Shown here in pieces: positions 13,265-23,873 of a stretch of 64,000 nucleotides of DNA. The notes beneath the pieces are model-generated. The model saw only the letters and a list, made by a program, of their open reading frames with translations. It was not told the origin of the DNA and searched no databases. Each line of letters starts with the position of its first letter. Position 1 is the first letter of the stretch. The position numbers and the translations under genes are program-made. This DNA comes from Deuterostichococcus epilithicus (lineage: Eukaryota; Chlorophyta; Trebouxiophyceae; Prasiolales; Stichococcaceae), in assembly GCA_033439295.1 (NCBI GenBank), contig JAVTLE010000011.1, positions 496,082 to 560,081 on the forward strand, written 5' to 3'.

Positions 13265-14712
13265 CAACAGCAGGCAGAGAGCGAAACAGCCCCTTCTCGC
13301 TTCCAGATGTCGTGGCTTATCATCCGACTACATACAGCGCAGCAACTGGTGCCATGTGCTAGCCATCTGGCGAGGACCGTCCAGGTGGCCTAGATAGCGG
13401 GGACCAAGCAGCTGCAACCTGTATTTTAGTGCGCTAATGACCTGATACGGCAAGGCACTCCAATCAGGGATTGGCGTCTCTGGCTTGCGCCACTGCTAGC
13501 AGAAAAGGCCTGCCAGGCTTCCTCTTGTTTGTTTTCAGCTGCTTCCGTCTGAAGCAGAGGTCAGATTGCTTGCTGATATATATACTACTGGGATCTGCCA
13601 CCAATCCCATCGGACACAGCATTGGTTGATGCTTGGTTTGACGATGCTGTGACCTTGTGTCTGGGCGGCGTGCCTTTTGTGTAATTTAGCGGTTGCGAAG
13701 CCGCATGGACGATTTGCCTAATGTTTTTGGTAAAGGGCATGTAATGATGCGGCGGCTGCCGGCGTGCCTTGCCGGCGGTGTGCTGACACTCACTACAGCA
13801 CAATGCTATCTACTGAATTGTCCTCGCTCGTCACGTCCCGCTCTTTGACCATGCTCTATACGAGCGAATGCACCAGAGCTCTCTCGGCCGCTCGGTGGGT
13901 CTGACAGGAACAGACAGACACGTTCAAGGTTGACGAGGAAAATTTCTTTTCATGTGAAAGAAAGCGACGATGGTGTCAGAGTTGGACCGAGATTTCACAG
14001 GTGCAAAAAAAAAGGTGCGACCGTCATCCCGCAGAGTTGCATGACGCTGTCGGTTCTGGTTCTCGGATATGCAGTGCAGGACGTCGAGGCGAGGGGCGGT
14101 TGCAGCCGCGGAGGTGATTGCGGCGCAGCCCTCTGCTATATGCCTGCTGTACAGCGTTGCCGGCGGATGCATATTTGCAGCGACAGCAGCAGCAGCAGCA
14201 GCAGCACAGCCAGCTAGGCGCGCCAACAGCCCAGAACACGGCTGGCTGGCTGGAGGCTTGATGCTGTGAGCAAATTTGGCAAGAAAGGCAGGGAGCCGAT
14301 CCATCATACTAACGAAGACAGCAGGAGACGGAGTTGCTCGACCAGCCCACCCATGGCGGCAGCGTGCAGCGTGCAAGTAACAAGCCAACTCTTGCACCAA
14401 AAGGTGTTATCAGGAACCCGAACACCGTTGTCATAGGTAGGTTCCACGCATCGCTGGCTGTGGCTGTTCTGTTAGATTCGAAAATCCGAAACCCTTGCGG
14501 CCTCTCAGACGAGGATTCATTGTGCCCTCTGCGCTAACTACGCTGATCATGTACTGCGCTGACTGACAGCAAACACTGCACTGTTGCAGCCCAACAGATG
14601 GCGCCCGTTTTGAGAAATGGTGGGTTTGCCACATTCGTGCAAAATTCGGTGCAATGGCCGACATGCGGAGCCACAATACCACTTCGCGCTGGACAGAAAA
14701 GAAATTTGGTTT
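13265..14712. other. Intergenic, 3' flank of kinase 1
   Basis: No supported gene. The first part should be the kinase 1 3' UTR. A short AGC microsatellite lies near 14184-14210. Open frames here are short and resemble nothing I know. Confidence 0.5.
13680..13684 (+). terminator. Candidate polyadenylation signal TGTAA (kinase 1)
   Basis: TGTAA is the usual poly(A) signal of chlorophyte green algae. This copy lies about 416 bp after the kinase 1 stop codon on the same strand, a plausible 3' UTR length. A pentamer also occurs by chance, so the call rests on position alone. Confidence 0.3.
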
Positions 14713-14783
14713 TGAACCAAGAGGGAATCGAACCCACGACATACGCTTGGAAGGCGGATATGTTACCACTACACCATTGGTCC
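14713..14783 (-). tRNA. trnG-UCC: tRNA-Gly (anticodon UCC)
   Basis: On the minus strand the 71-nt cloverleaf has a 7-bp acceptor stem (GGACCAA with TTGGTTC, including one G-U), a D loop AGTGGTA, an anticodon loop CTTCCAA reading UCC, and a T loop TTCGATT. The discriminator base is A and no CCA is encoded, as expected for a nuclear gene. One mismatch is seen in the anticodon stem and one in the T stem, so it could be somewhat degenerate. No intron is visible. Confidence 0.85.
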
Positions 14784-16611
14784 GCAGCTTCAGGCAAGTT
14801 AGTGATTCTTAGACGATGCAGGCACAATATATTGCCAAAATTTCCGCCAAGTGAGGAATGAACGCAGACGAGGGTTCGTACTAGTTGCTCATAGTGCGCA
14901 CCTTTGCCTAGTTCCGGCTTCATGCAGCCAACAATGAAAACAATCAACAGCCCATCCAGCACACCTGGCGAGGTCGATGAGGCTGCGCGTGCAGTTGCCA
15001 AGCGCCAGCAGCAGCCTCGCTGTTCACCCCATTACCAAGCATCAGGCGATCACGCCTAGTCGGTAAAGGAAATGCAGTGCTTCTGTGTGAAGTGACGACG
15101 CTGCGGTCTAGCAGCAGAAGCATTGAGTCGGGCTACCGCCTGCGCATTCCCCCGCTGCAGATTTACCCTGCCAGCACGATTCGACTGCAAGGAGTGCGTG
15201 ACGGCAAGGCAAGCCGCACTGGCGCGGCGACGGCGTTGGTCGTGGCTGCAAACTGCTCGCCGCGGATGAGGAGGTACTGTTGGCTGGTTCAGTCGTGGTT
15301 CCTGGCGCCCCGTTCCTATCCTGCCCGGCTCAGTGGGCTTGCCCTGACTCAGGGCCCCTGAGTGATGCTGTCAGCAACAGGCGCTGCGGGTCATGGCCTG
15401 CAATGACACTTCGCAGGTCAGTCAGGCTGCACAGGCTCCTCTCGCTCCGGAAATCCCGCCCGCAAAGTTTGGCACAATCTTATCATCAGCTGTTGTCCGT
15501 CTGGAAGTGGGTCAGCTATAACACGAGGAGCACATCAGCACTTTTAACTTAGAAGTTTTAAGTGACCATAAGAAACTATCCTGCAAACTTTGGTCACCAT
15601 GTCACCATCACGCAGCCGTGAAACAGTTTTCCTATTATTTGAAGTGTGCAATGTCATTCTGTTGCCAAGATCGTGCGCGACAGTTCCGCCACTGGGATGA
15701 ACGGGCGCCGAGCTCGAGCATGCACTGTTACGGATAGTACCACCATAAAGTGGTGGTACTATCACCGACCCTGCAACTAAGGAAACGAGAACCAAAGCGC
15801 GAGCTGGGTGGAATGCACGCAGGCGCGGTCGGCCAAGCAGCATGCCCACAACAAGAAAAGGCACCTGAATGAAGGGTCAGGCTGACAGGAAGTGTCCCAG
15901 GTGCGCTAGACGGTGGCTGCAGGGGTCAGTGTCATTAACAGACCGCCTGTTACAGACGAGACCTAAAGCGAGACGTATTGGACAAGGCAATCTGCTATGC
16001 ACCTAACGGCCCCCCCTGAAAAGTATATTTGATTATTGAAATTTGGTGGCTTGCAGTTGTTCGAGAGAAAACGTCTGAAGTTCTTCGCCCCTTTGCATGC
16101 TCCTGGCTTGACAATATGCGTGGTTCTGGCGATGAGATGCTTTGTGCTAAGCTGGCTTTCGTGACAAGCAATGGTTCACACCCGGACCATAAAAGCCACG
16201 CGACAGCACTAAACTGTTTCAGCTCATTAAATCAACTGTCGTGGCTGACAAGGCTGCACGACTACTTGTCGACCTCATGCCGACCGTCCTCTCTGGCATA
16301 ATAGCAGCAGAAGCGCACAACAGCTCAAGGCTGAGCGCAAAGTCACCTCTTCTCGCGAGCAGGTCGATTGTCAAGCAAGCGATGGGCCTTCCGTCCCAGC
16401 CTTGTATGTCTTAGTACACTCATGATTCATTGATGCGGCAGTGTCAATCACTGCCACATCGAATCAACAATGGTTCAATGAGGCTAGGCGGCGAGCAACT
16501 GCCCTGGCCACTGAGAGCCAGCAGCACCGTCCAGCGGCGGGGAGCTGGCGACAGCAGGGATGCCTGCCGCGCGAAGCCTCTCTGCTCTGTTCAGGCGCCT
16601 TGAGAGGATCT
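14784..16611. other. Intergenic between tRNA-Gly and SufB 3' end
   Basis: No supported gene. Open frames at 15077-15361 and 16029-16301 have no recognisable motifs, no good splice context and unlikely composition. The interval holds the perfect hairpin at 15733-15763 and should include the SufB 3' UTR at its right end. Confidence 0.45.
15733..15763. repeat. Perfect inverted repeat, 13-bp arms
   Basis: The arms GATAGTACCACCA and TGGTGGTACTATC flank a 5-base loop TAAAG. It sits in a gene-free stretch. It could be the core of a miniature inverted-repeat element, a DNA or RNA hairpin, or a replication slip. No target-site duplication or transposase is visible. Confidence 0.8.
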
Positions 16612-19600
16612 TCATCCCACAGAGCCCTCGAGCTTGAGGGACATTAGTGATTGCACCTGCGGGCGGAAGCACGAGCCACATCGCTTCGAGGTAGCTGGCG
16701 TGATCATGTGCAGTCGCGAGCCAAGGCGGCTGACCGACACATTCACAGTAGGTGCACCAGGCATCTGTACATTGCCAGGCAGGCTGACAGGATGGCCACA
16801 ACAGCCACACGCGCACGAGCCTGGGGCGTCCTGCAGATGCATTGTGATGCGTTAAGATGAAAAAGCACCCACCTCCTGTGCAAACTCCATGGGCAGCTCC
16901 TGGAAGACCTCCGCGCAGAAGCCTGCAGCATGGAAGCATCCGCACGTATCCCTACCGCAGCCAATGTGTGGACGCCTCCAATTTCATTCACTTGCTCAAC
17001 AGACCAGCTGTTGCCACACAAAAGATGGGTCAAAGTATGTATGTGCTTGCTTGACCTTGATAATGAGCCGGCCCAGCATGCTTAGGGGCAGCAAAAGTGC
17101 TGCACAGGATGCCCTGCAGACTGCGCAGTTGCGCGGCTCTCTGTGCACAGGCTGCCCGCGGAAAAGTGCAACCACTGCGAGCGCGCGAGGGGAGCCGTCC
17201 AGGCATGCCACGCACCCGAGATGATCATGGCGACGGCTTCCTCCATGGCGATGCCGCGCTGCTGGAAGTAGAACAGCTGGTCCTCCCCGATCTTGGAGGT
17301 GCTGGCCTCGTGCTCCACTCGCGCACTCGGGTGCCGAACCTGCGCCGGGACATCAGGAAGGGTTTTGAAGTTTTAAGTTCCCTGAGCCACAAGTTCCCGC
17401 GACGCTCCTGTGGGCAGCCTGCCACCCCTCTTGATGGTGTTGATGCAGCGGCTGCCGATAGACTGCATCTAGGTGGCCTGTACGAGGTGCATCGCAGCCG
17501 AGACGCCGCACACGAGTGCTGTCAGCTGGTCCTCCTGGCCTTGGAGCAGTGGCCCGGTGGCGCCGCTTCGCCTCCCGGCCTGACTCGCGGCCCGAAGGGC
17601 AGCAAGCGCGTCTGCGCGCCATGGAAGAGTTGACGCGCGCCTGGAGGCTTGCCCGCAAGATAGGATGGTGGAGCTGAGACGGGCGCCCACCTGGATGTAT
17701 GGGTAGGTGTTGGCGGCCGCGCCGTCGCCTATCAACATGCTGTCACACTGAGAGTAATTGCGGGCGCCAGAGGCAGTCGGGGCGACCTGCACGACAGGTG
17801 TACAAGCCTCAGAAGGCCGCCATGAGCAAGCCCACACATGCACTTTGCAGAGCGCCACTTGGGGCGCCTGTTGAATTGGCTGGCACGCAAAGGCATGGAT
17901 GTGCATGCGTCAGGGCTGTCGCAAGTTTGGCGGGGGATTTGGGGCAAGAGATTGGGCGCGAATGCCGACAGCGTTGCCAATGCGGCAGGGAGCGCACCGA
18001 GACGAGGCCGCGGTAGGCGTTGCGGCTCTTGCCGGCAGAGATGCCCTTGGACACAATGCGTGAGCGCGTGTTCTTGCCGATGTGCACCATCTTGGTTCCT
18101 GCCGGCAATGAGGGGAAGGGGTTAGGGATTGTGGCAGCAGAAAGTGGATGTCGCGAGCTCTGCTGTGGAAACTGAGATGGATTATTAGTGCGGCCGTTGG
18201 AACCACCGGGTCAGCGCTGGGAGTGCAGGCCCAGGCCGCGCCCTCAGGCCGCCCTGCGCTCTGGCGGCGCGACGGCAGCAGTGAGGCGGCGCAGGAGCGG
18301 CACGCAGGCACCTGCCAGTTGGCCAGGAAGCACAGCCCGCAGTCCAGAGCCGAGCAGTGGTCAGAGGCGCGGCGGAGCAGTGAGCGCACCTGTGTCGGCC
18401 TGCTGCGCGTTGTTGGTGAGTGCCACCGAGTAGAACTCGCCGACGCTGTTGTCGCCCTTGAGGATGCACGACGGGTACTTCCACGTGATGGCGCTGCCCG
18501 TCTCCACCTGGTGGAGACCAGCACTTGCGGTGAGACGCCACCTTCTGCTGTGACAGAAGAGCCGCGCTCTGCAGCAAGCGCTACGAAGCGCGCGTCTCCA
18601 GATTGCACGACGAGGTCTAGCGGCAAGAACATTTTACCGCAGCCACATGCAGAGGTCGTGCACAGAGGCTTGGGGTCCGATGGCTCGCTGGAAGGCGGTG
18701 ATGTCAAGTGAGGCGCAAGGCTTGCCTGCGTCCAGGAGACCTTGGAGTTGTCGCCGTGGCACAGCGCACGCTTGGTGACGAAGTTGTAGATGCCGCCCTT
18801 GCCCTCCTCATCGCCCGCATACCTGCAGCCACCAGCGAAGGTGTGCTGCGAGCAATCATGGGCAGTAGGCATCGTCGCTCGGACTTCCTGCTGCCGCCCT
18901 GTGCACACCAGTCGGCCTCTGCCTGTGCAGCGCACGACTCCGGCTCCCCATGCGCGCTTTGGCCGAGTGCTGCCGCGGCGCGCCGGCAGGGCGGCACCGC
19001 AGGGGCCGGTAACACCGCGCCGGCGGCCTGGACTGTCAGGTGGCGGCCCGAGTGTCGGCTGCCCGGCAGTCCGTCCTGCTGCCGGAGGGCGCCAGCTTCC
19101 AGCCCGGAGGCTGCCACCAGGCCCTCGGGCCGCCTTTCAAGGGACCTTTATGTTTACAACAAAGCCACTCTCTGGGACAACGCACCAGTTCTGCACGGTG
19201 GAGTACTTGATCTCGGAGCCGCGCGCCGCAGACAGCTCCACCACCGCCGCGTGCAGCGTGTTCTTGTCGAAGGCGGGCGCCGTGCAGCCCTCCAGGTATG
19301 ACACGTAGCTGTCCTCGTCGGCGACGATAAGCGTGCGCTCGAACTGCGGAGGGGGGGTGGGGGTGGGGTGGGGGTGTGGGGGTGACACGGCAGCTGGTGA
19401 GTGGGGGCGCAGGCAGCCAACATGCGCGCCTGCAGGCAGGCTGCGGCTCACCGGCGGCCGGCTGCAGGCCGCATGCATGCAGCCAGCTTGATATCACCAG
19501 GTGGTCTTGTGTGACAGGTCGAACCTGACGCTTGCTTTGCGGCAGCGCACCATAGGGCCGTCCCCACCAGTTCACGGATTGTGTTGATACTCTTTGCAAG

Positions 19601-22159
19601 AGGAGCAGGGTGACACCTCATCGCACAGCAACAGGGCCGCTGTGCAACAGCCGGCCGGGGTGGACAAGGGAGGCCCCGCAGTACTACACCTGGCCCGACT
19701 CCTGTGCGTTGATGCGGAAGTAGGTGGACAGCTCCATGGGGCAGTTGACGCCCTTGGGGATGTACACGAAGGAGCCGTCCGAGAAGACCGCGCAATTCAG
19801 CGCCGCATAGTAGTTGTCCCCCGGCGGCACCTGCAACGGAATGCAAGAAGTGGCTGAGAGAAGGCGGATGACCGCATGTAAAGGTGGCAATCGTCATGCG
19901 ACAGGCACCAAAGTGCAGTGAGAGGCGGGGGATCGAAGCGAGAAAGCCTGCCCTAATGCACGAAGAGCGGCAAGACGGCGGACAGGTTGCGAGGGCCATG
20001 CAGGCCTGGCAGCAAGAAGACTTGCAGCGAGACGTATGTCGCACGAAGGGCCGAGAAGGTCTTCAAAGGGATCAGGAGACACACAGACCATTGTGACGGA
20101 ACGCGAGAAGGTCTTCAAAGGGATCAGGAGACACACAGACCATTGTGACGGAACGATAGCACTGTGATGTAACGCCGGAATAGGGCGGGATAGCTCACCA
20201 CGGAGCCCAGGTGCTTGCGCACGAGGTCTGGGTACTCCTTCACAGCCTCTGAGATGGAGCAGAAGATGACACCAGATTTGGACAGCTCCTCGCGGAAGGA
20301 GGTCAGAATGGACGCTGAGTCCCACACATAGTCCATTGCCACCGGCTTGACGTTGCCCAGCCGCTTCTGCAGGGACCACACAGCAGAAGCACATAAATGA
20401 AGAGTAGCGCCAAGAGCCAGTCCACAACGAGTCCACCGCCAGCGGCTTGGCATTGCCCAGGCGGTTCTGCCGGAAGTGGCAGGCGGGCGGGGGTTCAGCA
20501 GACGCATGCTCGTATGGATGACCTGTAACACGGTGTGGGTTGCGTGCAGTATCAGCAGCATTGCAAAAGCGTTCGACCTGCGGCAGCAACGCCGGCAAAG
20601 CACATGCAGTGCAACTGCAGTCGCAAGCACCGCTGCACGCGTCGCGTTCATGCCTACCGCTGCTGCTGCCACTGTTGCTGATGGGGAGCCCAAGCCGCCC
20701 GCACCTTTTACCGCAAGCGTTCTGGCCTTGCACGACGAAGACAGCATGGCTGTTTTTCAAAGGGAATGAGCGATTGGTACCTGCTCGCCGATGGGGATGC
20801 CCAGCTTGTTCCAGGCGTCCCGCATCTGGGGGTCGATGTCGTCCAGGGAGCCGACCTGCGGCTTCATCTTCGGCGCGCTGTGGTACCGCAGCGCCTGGTA
20901 GTCCGGCTTCTCGTACCTGGGCGGTGAAATAGGTTGTTTTAACGATGCAGGATACACACTTCTTCGGCACGCCGCGGTACAGCAGTCTCACACCTGAGAC
21001 GAAACAAAGTTTTGACAGGATGTGGAGTGTTAGCAGGGTACACACAAGCCTGGATACTATTGCACAAGTCTCTACCTGACAAGAACAACTTTGGACAGAG
21101 CATGAGCAGGACATCTTGTTCAGGAGGCTCGTGGCCACACGAGCTGGTATACTGCAGACCACCGAGTCGCACAGGCTGCAGCTCCTCTCATGAGCAGCCG
21201 GGCGACCGCACAGCTGCCGCGCAGGGGCCAGCAGCTGCCTGGTGTCTGTACAGCCCGGCTGCTTATAATGGAAGCACGAATGCAGAGCCTCACAGTGTCC
21301 TGCAACCCTCCTTCTGGTGTTCTGCCACCCATGGGAGGGCCTGCCCTGACAAAGCCGTCTGCGGCACAAGGACGGCCACCAGCTGACGCAGCCGCAGCGG
21401 GGATGCGGTGAACGCACAAGCAGGCGCCCACCTGTGGTCCGACCAGCCCGGCTTCTCCATGATCAGCAAGCCCGCCATCCAACACGACCACAAGCAGACT
21501 TTAGTTGCTGAAGACAAACCCCACCTGTTGTCCGACCACTCGGGCTCTTCCATGGTCAGCCAGCGGCGGTACGCCCGCAGCCGAAAGTCCAGAAGCCACT
21601 CTGGCTCGTCCTTCACGGCCGACAGCGCCCGCACGATGTCCTCGTTCAGGCCCAGGGGGAATTCATCATACTCCATTATGACGTGCCACCCGTGCTTGTA
21701 CTCCTTGTTCATCATGGAGCTCAGCTCCTGCGAGGGCGCAGGTTTGAGATGTGTTGGTCAGTCCGTGGCACCACTGGTCTGAGAGACGCCTGTAAGGTTG
21801 ATGTCATGTTCTCTGCAAGTCGCTCGCGCCTTGCGCCATGACAGAGGGGAACTGGCCCTCTGGCATTGAGGCTTGCCTGTGCCCTTAGCACGCCGGCACA
21901 CACACAGCAGCACGGTGGCGGACAACTGCCGGCCACAGGATGCCTCTTGGTCGGCCAGGGCCGCGAGCCGGAGGCGCACCCGCTTCTCGTCCGACATCGC
22001 GGGTGGCTCTGCGACCGCTGACGCTGACAGCGCGGGCGGCCCCCGCTCAGCTGCACTGCCCTCGCGCTGCGGGCTGAGGCTGCGGGACGTTGCTGGCATC
22101 GAGCCCGACTGCACGCGTCCCCGTAGCTGCGCGTCTCCCTGCGGCTGCGCCACCGCCAT
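16612..22159 (-). CDS. SUFB: SufB, Fe-S cluster scaffold subunit (plastid SUF system)
   Basis: SufB is the scaffold component of the SufBCD complex that assembles Fe-S clusters in the plastid. Minus-strand exons: probable transit-peptide exon from 22159 (weak), 21727-21525 ([25 protein letters not shown]), 20916-20781 ([19 protein letters not shown]), 20369-20199 ([20 protein letters not shown]), 19830-19690 ([20 protein letters not shown]), 19343-19186 ([19 protein letters not shown]), 18822-18726 ([15 protein letters not shown]), 18507-18390 ([20 protein letters not shown]), 18098-17998 ([19 protein letters not shown]), 17786-17691 ([20 protein letters not shown]), 17339-17216 ([20 protein letters not shown]), 16922-16873 ([14 protein letters not shown]), 16656-16612 ([17 protein letters not shown]). 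The whole conserved core is present in order, so the gene looks intact. The intron after 18726 uses a GC donor (GCAAGC). Several introns hold local duplications. Confidence 0.93.
20052..20155. repeat. 52-bp tandem duplication in a SufB intron
   Basis: Two essentially identical 52-bp units starting CGAGAAGGTCTTCAAAGGG lie end to end at 20052-20103 and 20104-20155. They sit in the SufB intron between exon ends 20199 and 19830. High identity suggests a recent slip or unequal exchange. Confidence 0.92.
20331..20470. repeat. Duplicated 5' edge of a SufB exon (100-bp offset)
   Basis: The 40 bases at 20331-20370 are the start of the SufB exon encoding [15 protein letters not shown]. They recur at 20431-20470 in the upstream intron with 7 mismatches, and the copy would encode [15 protein letters not shown]. 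The copy lacks a matching downstream exon, so it is probably a dead duplicate. Confidence 0.85.
21429..21563. repeat. Duplicated 3' edge of a SufB exon with donor (93-bp offset)
   Basis: The end of the exon encoding [11 protein letters not shown] and its splice donor (21522-21563) recurs at 21429-21470 with 8 mismatches in 42 bases. The copy would read [11 protein letters not shown] and keeps a GT at the donor position, so it is a potential decoy donor. It lies in the downstream intron. Confidence 0.85.
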
Positions 22160-23873
22160 GGTGGCAACCTGCTCCCGCCCAGCGCGCCTGTGGGCCAACG
22201 ATGCATTCAAGTCATGCGGACGCTGAGGCAAGGGGCAGCACGCCGGATGCGCTGGGTGAAGTGACGAATGCGGATGACGCTGGGGCAGGAGCCACAGGCT
22301 CTACTACAGCGTGCTGCAGCCTGAGACTTTGCCTGCAAGTTTCAGAGGTCAAGCGGGGTTCAAGCTTGTCAAGCGGGCGAAACCATACGTAAATTTGGAG
22401 GAGCCACAGAGATTCAAGCTGCCAGGGGCGTCTGCGCTTCTTCGCAGCATTGCGAGTGCTGCAGAGGGCTGTCGTGCACCTTCGAGCCGGGTGTCTGCAG
22501 GGGACCTGCGTGCCGATGAAGACGCCGCTCCTACCACTGGTGCTGCACTGCGACGAGCCATCCCTGCTCACGCGGCTGCCGGCTGACCGCCCTGTCGCAG
22601 GCGCGCCCGTGAGGGCTGCCATCTGGGGTGACTTTCAGTCCAGGTGCACTGCGCTTGCGCCCCTCTCGAACAGTCTGACAGCTGCTGCTCACAACGATGC
22701 TAGTACAACCGCTCTTCTGTGCGCGCGGCCACTGATGTGGAAGCTGTGCAACGTGTATCTCTGCATGTTCGGTGCACTCGCTGCAATCTTCTGGCGGGAC
22801 CTCGAGCCCTCGAGCACTGATAATCCCAGGCTATCAGGGGTAATGTGCAGAAACTCAGCCGAGGACTGCCAGCTGGAATGACCTAAAGCCAGGTCAGCAG
22901 AAGCTCTGTAGAGCTGGCCTTCACAGCCGCTGCACCCCGTGATCGCACACTCCTGGCCTGCGTCGCCGGCGTCGTGTCGATGTCTGCGATCGTTGGTCTG
23001 CCTACGCTGGTCTCGTGACCGTTTCGCCGGCTCGGCAGCGCCTTGGGCCAGCAGCTCTGCTGAGCCATCCCTCCCGGAGCGCTTGCGCGGCATGCAGAGG
23101 TTCGACGGCGCAAGCGGCTCGCAGTGGACGCAGCAGCTCGAAGCTTCCGGCGCGTGCGACTGTTTAGCCGGAGGCGCAGGTGAGGAGTGCCCAACGAGGC
23201 TACAATCACCGGCTCTTTCCATGCTTATGTCGGAAGTGTTAGCACGCAGACCTGACGCCTTCGCTGCGCACCGAACTGCTGATCGCGGCATGCATATGCA
23301 ACATGAGCTCAAGCACAGCCGACATGCTGCTTCAGTGTACGCTGCGAGACAGTGACTCTGCCAGGCTCCCCCTTGACGCCCCACTCGCCCCTGTGCCGGC
23401 GCTTCTTTCCCACTGGCTGCCAGTTGTGCGATTGCTTGGAATACGCCAACGTAAAGGATCGTCAGACGTTGCGCAAAATCGCGCACCGCACTGCAGCCTG
23501 CACGCCCGGAAGTGCCGAACATGCTACACCACTCTTGCCAGGCGCAGGTGCCGTCCAGGGCCCGCAATACCGGCGCTACGATCAAGAGCAGTCCAGCGGT
23601 GCGAGATCTTTACTTCAGAGCCTGTCCTACTGCGTGCTGTGCGGCAAACTGCCGAAAAGCCCGCAGGCTGCCTGTAGGAAGATTGCAGAGAGGGGTCTGC
23701 GGCCGCGTGTGCTTGCCAATGCCGTGCGATGCATGCGGGTGTTGCTGGAGCCCAGACGAATGTCTATCAAGCGCGTGCGCATGTTGCCGCCTTGTCAACC
23801 GCCTGCGAGCTTGACTCGTAGACCTCAGCAGGAGACATCGAGGTCTCACAGCAGGCCTGTGCTCTGGGGCCGC
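22160..23873. other. Region between SufB and the winged-helix gene, no firm gene
   Basis: SufB and the winged-helix gene diverge from here, so promoters and 5' exons are expected. On the plus strand a stretch near 22345-22580 encodes KRAKPYVNLEEPQRFKLPG, and 23396-23480 encodes a Cys-rich segment (GCQLCDCLEYANVKD). Either could be an upstream exon of the regulator or an unrelated gene. I recognise neither. Confidence 0.3.
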
